Origin: Glandiceps talaboti
Taxonomy: Eukaryota > Hemichordata > Enteropneusta > Spengelidae
Length of the DNA stretch: 64,000 nucleotides
NCBI RefSeq assembly: GCF_964340395.1
Contig: NC_135568.1
Location: 20,098,581-20,162,580, forward strand
Direction: 5' to 3'
A model generated the notes under the pieces. That model was given only the letters and a program-made list of their open reading frames with translations. It was not told the DNA's origin and did not search any database. Below, piece by piece: positions 62,001-64,000 of this stretch. The translations under genes were made by a program, and so were the position numbers. The first letter of the stretch is position 1. Each line of letters starts with the position of its first letter.

Positions 62001-64000
62001 CAGTATAGCCAGTGGTTGTACCATTGACTCCTAGATGTCAGTATAGCCAGTGGTACCAATGACTCCTAGATGACAGTATAGCCAGTGGTACCAATGACTC
62101 CTAGATGACAGTATAGCCAGTGGTTGTACCAATGACTCCTAGATGTCAGTATAGCCAGTGGTTGTACCAATGACTCCTAGATGACAGTATAGCCAGTGGT
62201 TGTACCAATGACTCCTAGATGACAGTATAGCCAGTGGTAGCAATGACTCCTAGATGACAGTATAGCCAGTGGTTGTACCAATGACTCCTAGATGACAGTA
62301 TAGCCAGTGGTACCAATGACTCCTAGATGACAGTATAGCCAGTGGTACCAATGACTCCTAGATGACAGTATAGCCAGTGGTAGCAATGACTCCTAGATGA
62401 CAATATAGCCAGTGGTAGCAATGACTCCGAGATGACAGTATAGCCAGTGGTTGTACCAATGACTCCTAGATGACAGTATAGCCAGTGGTTGTACCAATGA
62501 CTCCTAGATGACAGTATAGCCAGTGGTTCTACCAATGACTCCTAGATGACAGTATAGCCAGTGGTACCATGACTCCTAGATGACAGTATAGCCAGTGGTA
62601 GCAATGACTCCTAGATGACAATATAGCCAGTGGTACCAATGACTCCTAGATGACAATATAGCCAGTGGTACCAATGACTCCTAGATGACAGTATAGCCAG
62701 TGGTTGTACCAATGACTCCTAGATGACAGTATAGCCAGTGGTTGTACCAATGACTCCTAGATGACAGTATAGCCAGTGGTACCAATGGCTCCTAGATGAC
62801 AATATAGCCAGTGGTTGTACCAATGACTCCTAGATGACAGTATAGCCAGTGGTTGTACCATTGACTCCTAGATGACAGTATAGCCAGTGGTACCAATGAC
62901 TCCTAGATGACAGTATAGCCAGTGGTAGCAATGACTCCTAGATGACAGTATAGCCAGTGGTTGTACCATTGACTCCTAGATGACAGTATAGCCAGTGGTA
63001 CCATTGACTCCTAGATGACAGTATAGCCAGTGGTAGCAATGACTCCTAGATGACAGTATAGCCAGTGGTTGTACCAATGACTCCTAGATGACAGTATAGC
63101 CAGTGGTTGTACCAATGACTCCTAGATGACAGTATAGCCAGTGGTAGCAATGACTCCTATTTGACAGTATAGCCAGTGGTACCAATGACTCCTAGATGAC
63201 AGTATAGCCAGTGGTAGCAATGACTCCTAGATGACAGTATAGCCAGTGGTAGCAATGACTCCTAGATGACAATATAGCCAGTGGTTGTACCAATGACTCC
63301 TAGATGACAGTATAACCAGTGGTAGCAATGACTCCTAGATGACAGTATAGCCAGTGGTACCAATGACTCCTAGATGACAGTATAGCCAGTGGTAGCAATG
63401 ACTCCTAGATGACAATATAGCCAGTGGTACCAATGACTCCTAGATGACAGTATAGCCAGTGGTAGCAATGACTCCTAGATGACAGTATAGCCAGTGGTTG
63501 TACCAATGACTCCTAGATGACAGTATAGCCAGTGGTTGTACCAATGACTCCTAGATGACAGTATAGCCAGTGGTACCAATGGCTCCTAGATGACAATATA
63601 GCCAGTGGTTGTACCAATGACTCCTAGATGACAGTATAGCCAGTGGTTGTACCATTGACTCCTAGATGACAGTATAGCCAGTGGTACCAATGACTCCTAG
63701 ATGACAGTATAGCCAGTGGTAGCAATGACTCCTAGATGACAGTATAGCCAGTGGTTGTACCATTGACTCCTAGATGACAGTATAGCCAGTGGTACCAATG
63801 ACTCCTAGATGACAGTATAGCCAGTGGTAGCAATGACTCCTAGATGACAGTATAGCCAGTGGTTGTACCATTGACTCCTAGATGACAATATAGCCAGTGG
63901 TACCATTGACTCCTAGATGACAGTATAGCCAGTGGTAGCAATGACTCCGAGATGACAGTATAGCCAGTGGTAGCAATGACTCCTAGATGACAATATAGCC
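59072..64000. repeat. 35/38-bp satellite array, runs off the right edge
   Basis: About 135 copies of ATGACTCCTAGATGACAGTA then TAGCCAGTGG, ending TAGCA or TACCA (35 bp) or TTGTACCA/TAGTACCA (38 bp). The rare variant AAATAACAATATAG occurs at 60427, 60865, 61230 and 61668, spaced 438, 365 and 438. This shows a duplicated 803-bp block. The array is still running at base 64000. Confidence 0.97.

Overview
The window is a stretch of an animal nuclear genome. It contains part of one multi-exon gene on the + strand, the orthologue of Trio/Kalirin/UNC-73, a large spectrin-repeat Rho-GEF scaffold. Nine coding exons (3175-3290, 11643-11765, 16022-16204, 16774-16962, 18852-18958, 19664-19733, 20763-20852, 54421-54513, 58103-58222) join in frame through GT..AG introns. 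Together they encode about 363 residues: the end of the spectrin-repeat region, the linker, and most of the first Dbl-homology domain (GEF1). The gene continues beyond both edges. No other intact gene, tRNA, rRNA or bacterial-type feature was found.

Coding sequence is about 1.7% of the window. By summing array spans, roughly half of it is tandem repeat. The arrays have many unrelated unit lengths (33, 67, 42/43, 23, 35, 29, 37, 74, 64, 58, 22, 18 and 35/38 bp). There are also long microsatellites and a pentanucleotide array. The long open frames over these arrays are by-products of repetition, not genes.

Transposable elements fill much of the remaining intron sequence. Family 1 starts TAGTCCCCGCCGGAC, carries a GTCC microsatellite and about 150-bp core repeats, and ends in a GTCATT/AATGAC hairpin. 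Family 2 starts AGCACAACTGAACTGA, carries GTCT/GT microsatellites and about 115-bp core repeats, and ends in a CGCCATTGGCG hairpin. Both have the layout of non-autonomous Helitron/Helentron-type elements (pearl-like/HINE). One complete family-2 copy lies inside a decayed LINE. A 1.5-kb element with CAGTGTTTC terminal inverted repeats sits in the 42/43-bp satellite and itself contains a MITE-like insert.

Layout: 1-3174, end of an upstream intron with two arrays; 3175-11642, exon 1 and an intron that is mostly 42/43-bp satellite; 11643-20852, exons 2-7 with TE-bearing introns; 20853-54420, one 33.6-kb intron splitting the GEF1 domain and holding about ten arrays, a LINE and many element copies; 54421-58222, exons 8 and 9 separated by a 22-bp array of splice-donor-like units; 58223-64000, an intron with an 18-bp array open in the exon frame, then a 35/38-bp satellite running off the end.

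The repeat content (pearl-like elements, satellite-rich introns, AT-rich base composition) suggests a marine invertebrate, perhaps a mollusc or another lophotrochozoan, or an invertebrate deuterostome. The species cannot be fixed from sequence alone. Exons are numbered here within the window, not within the whole gene.
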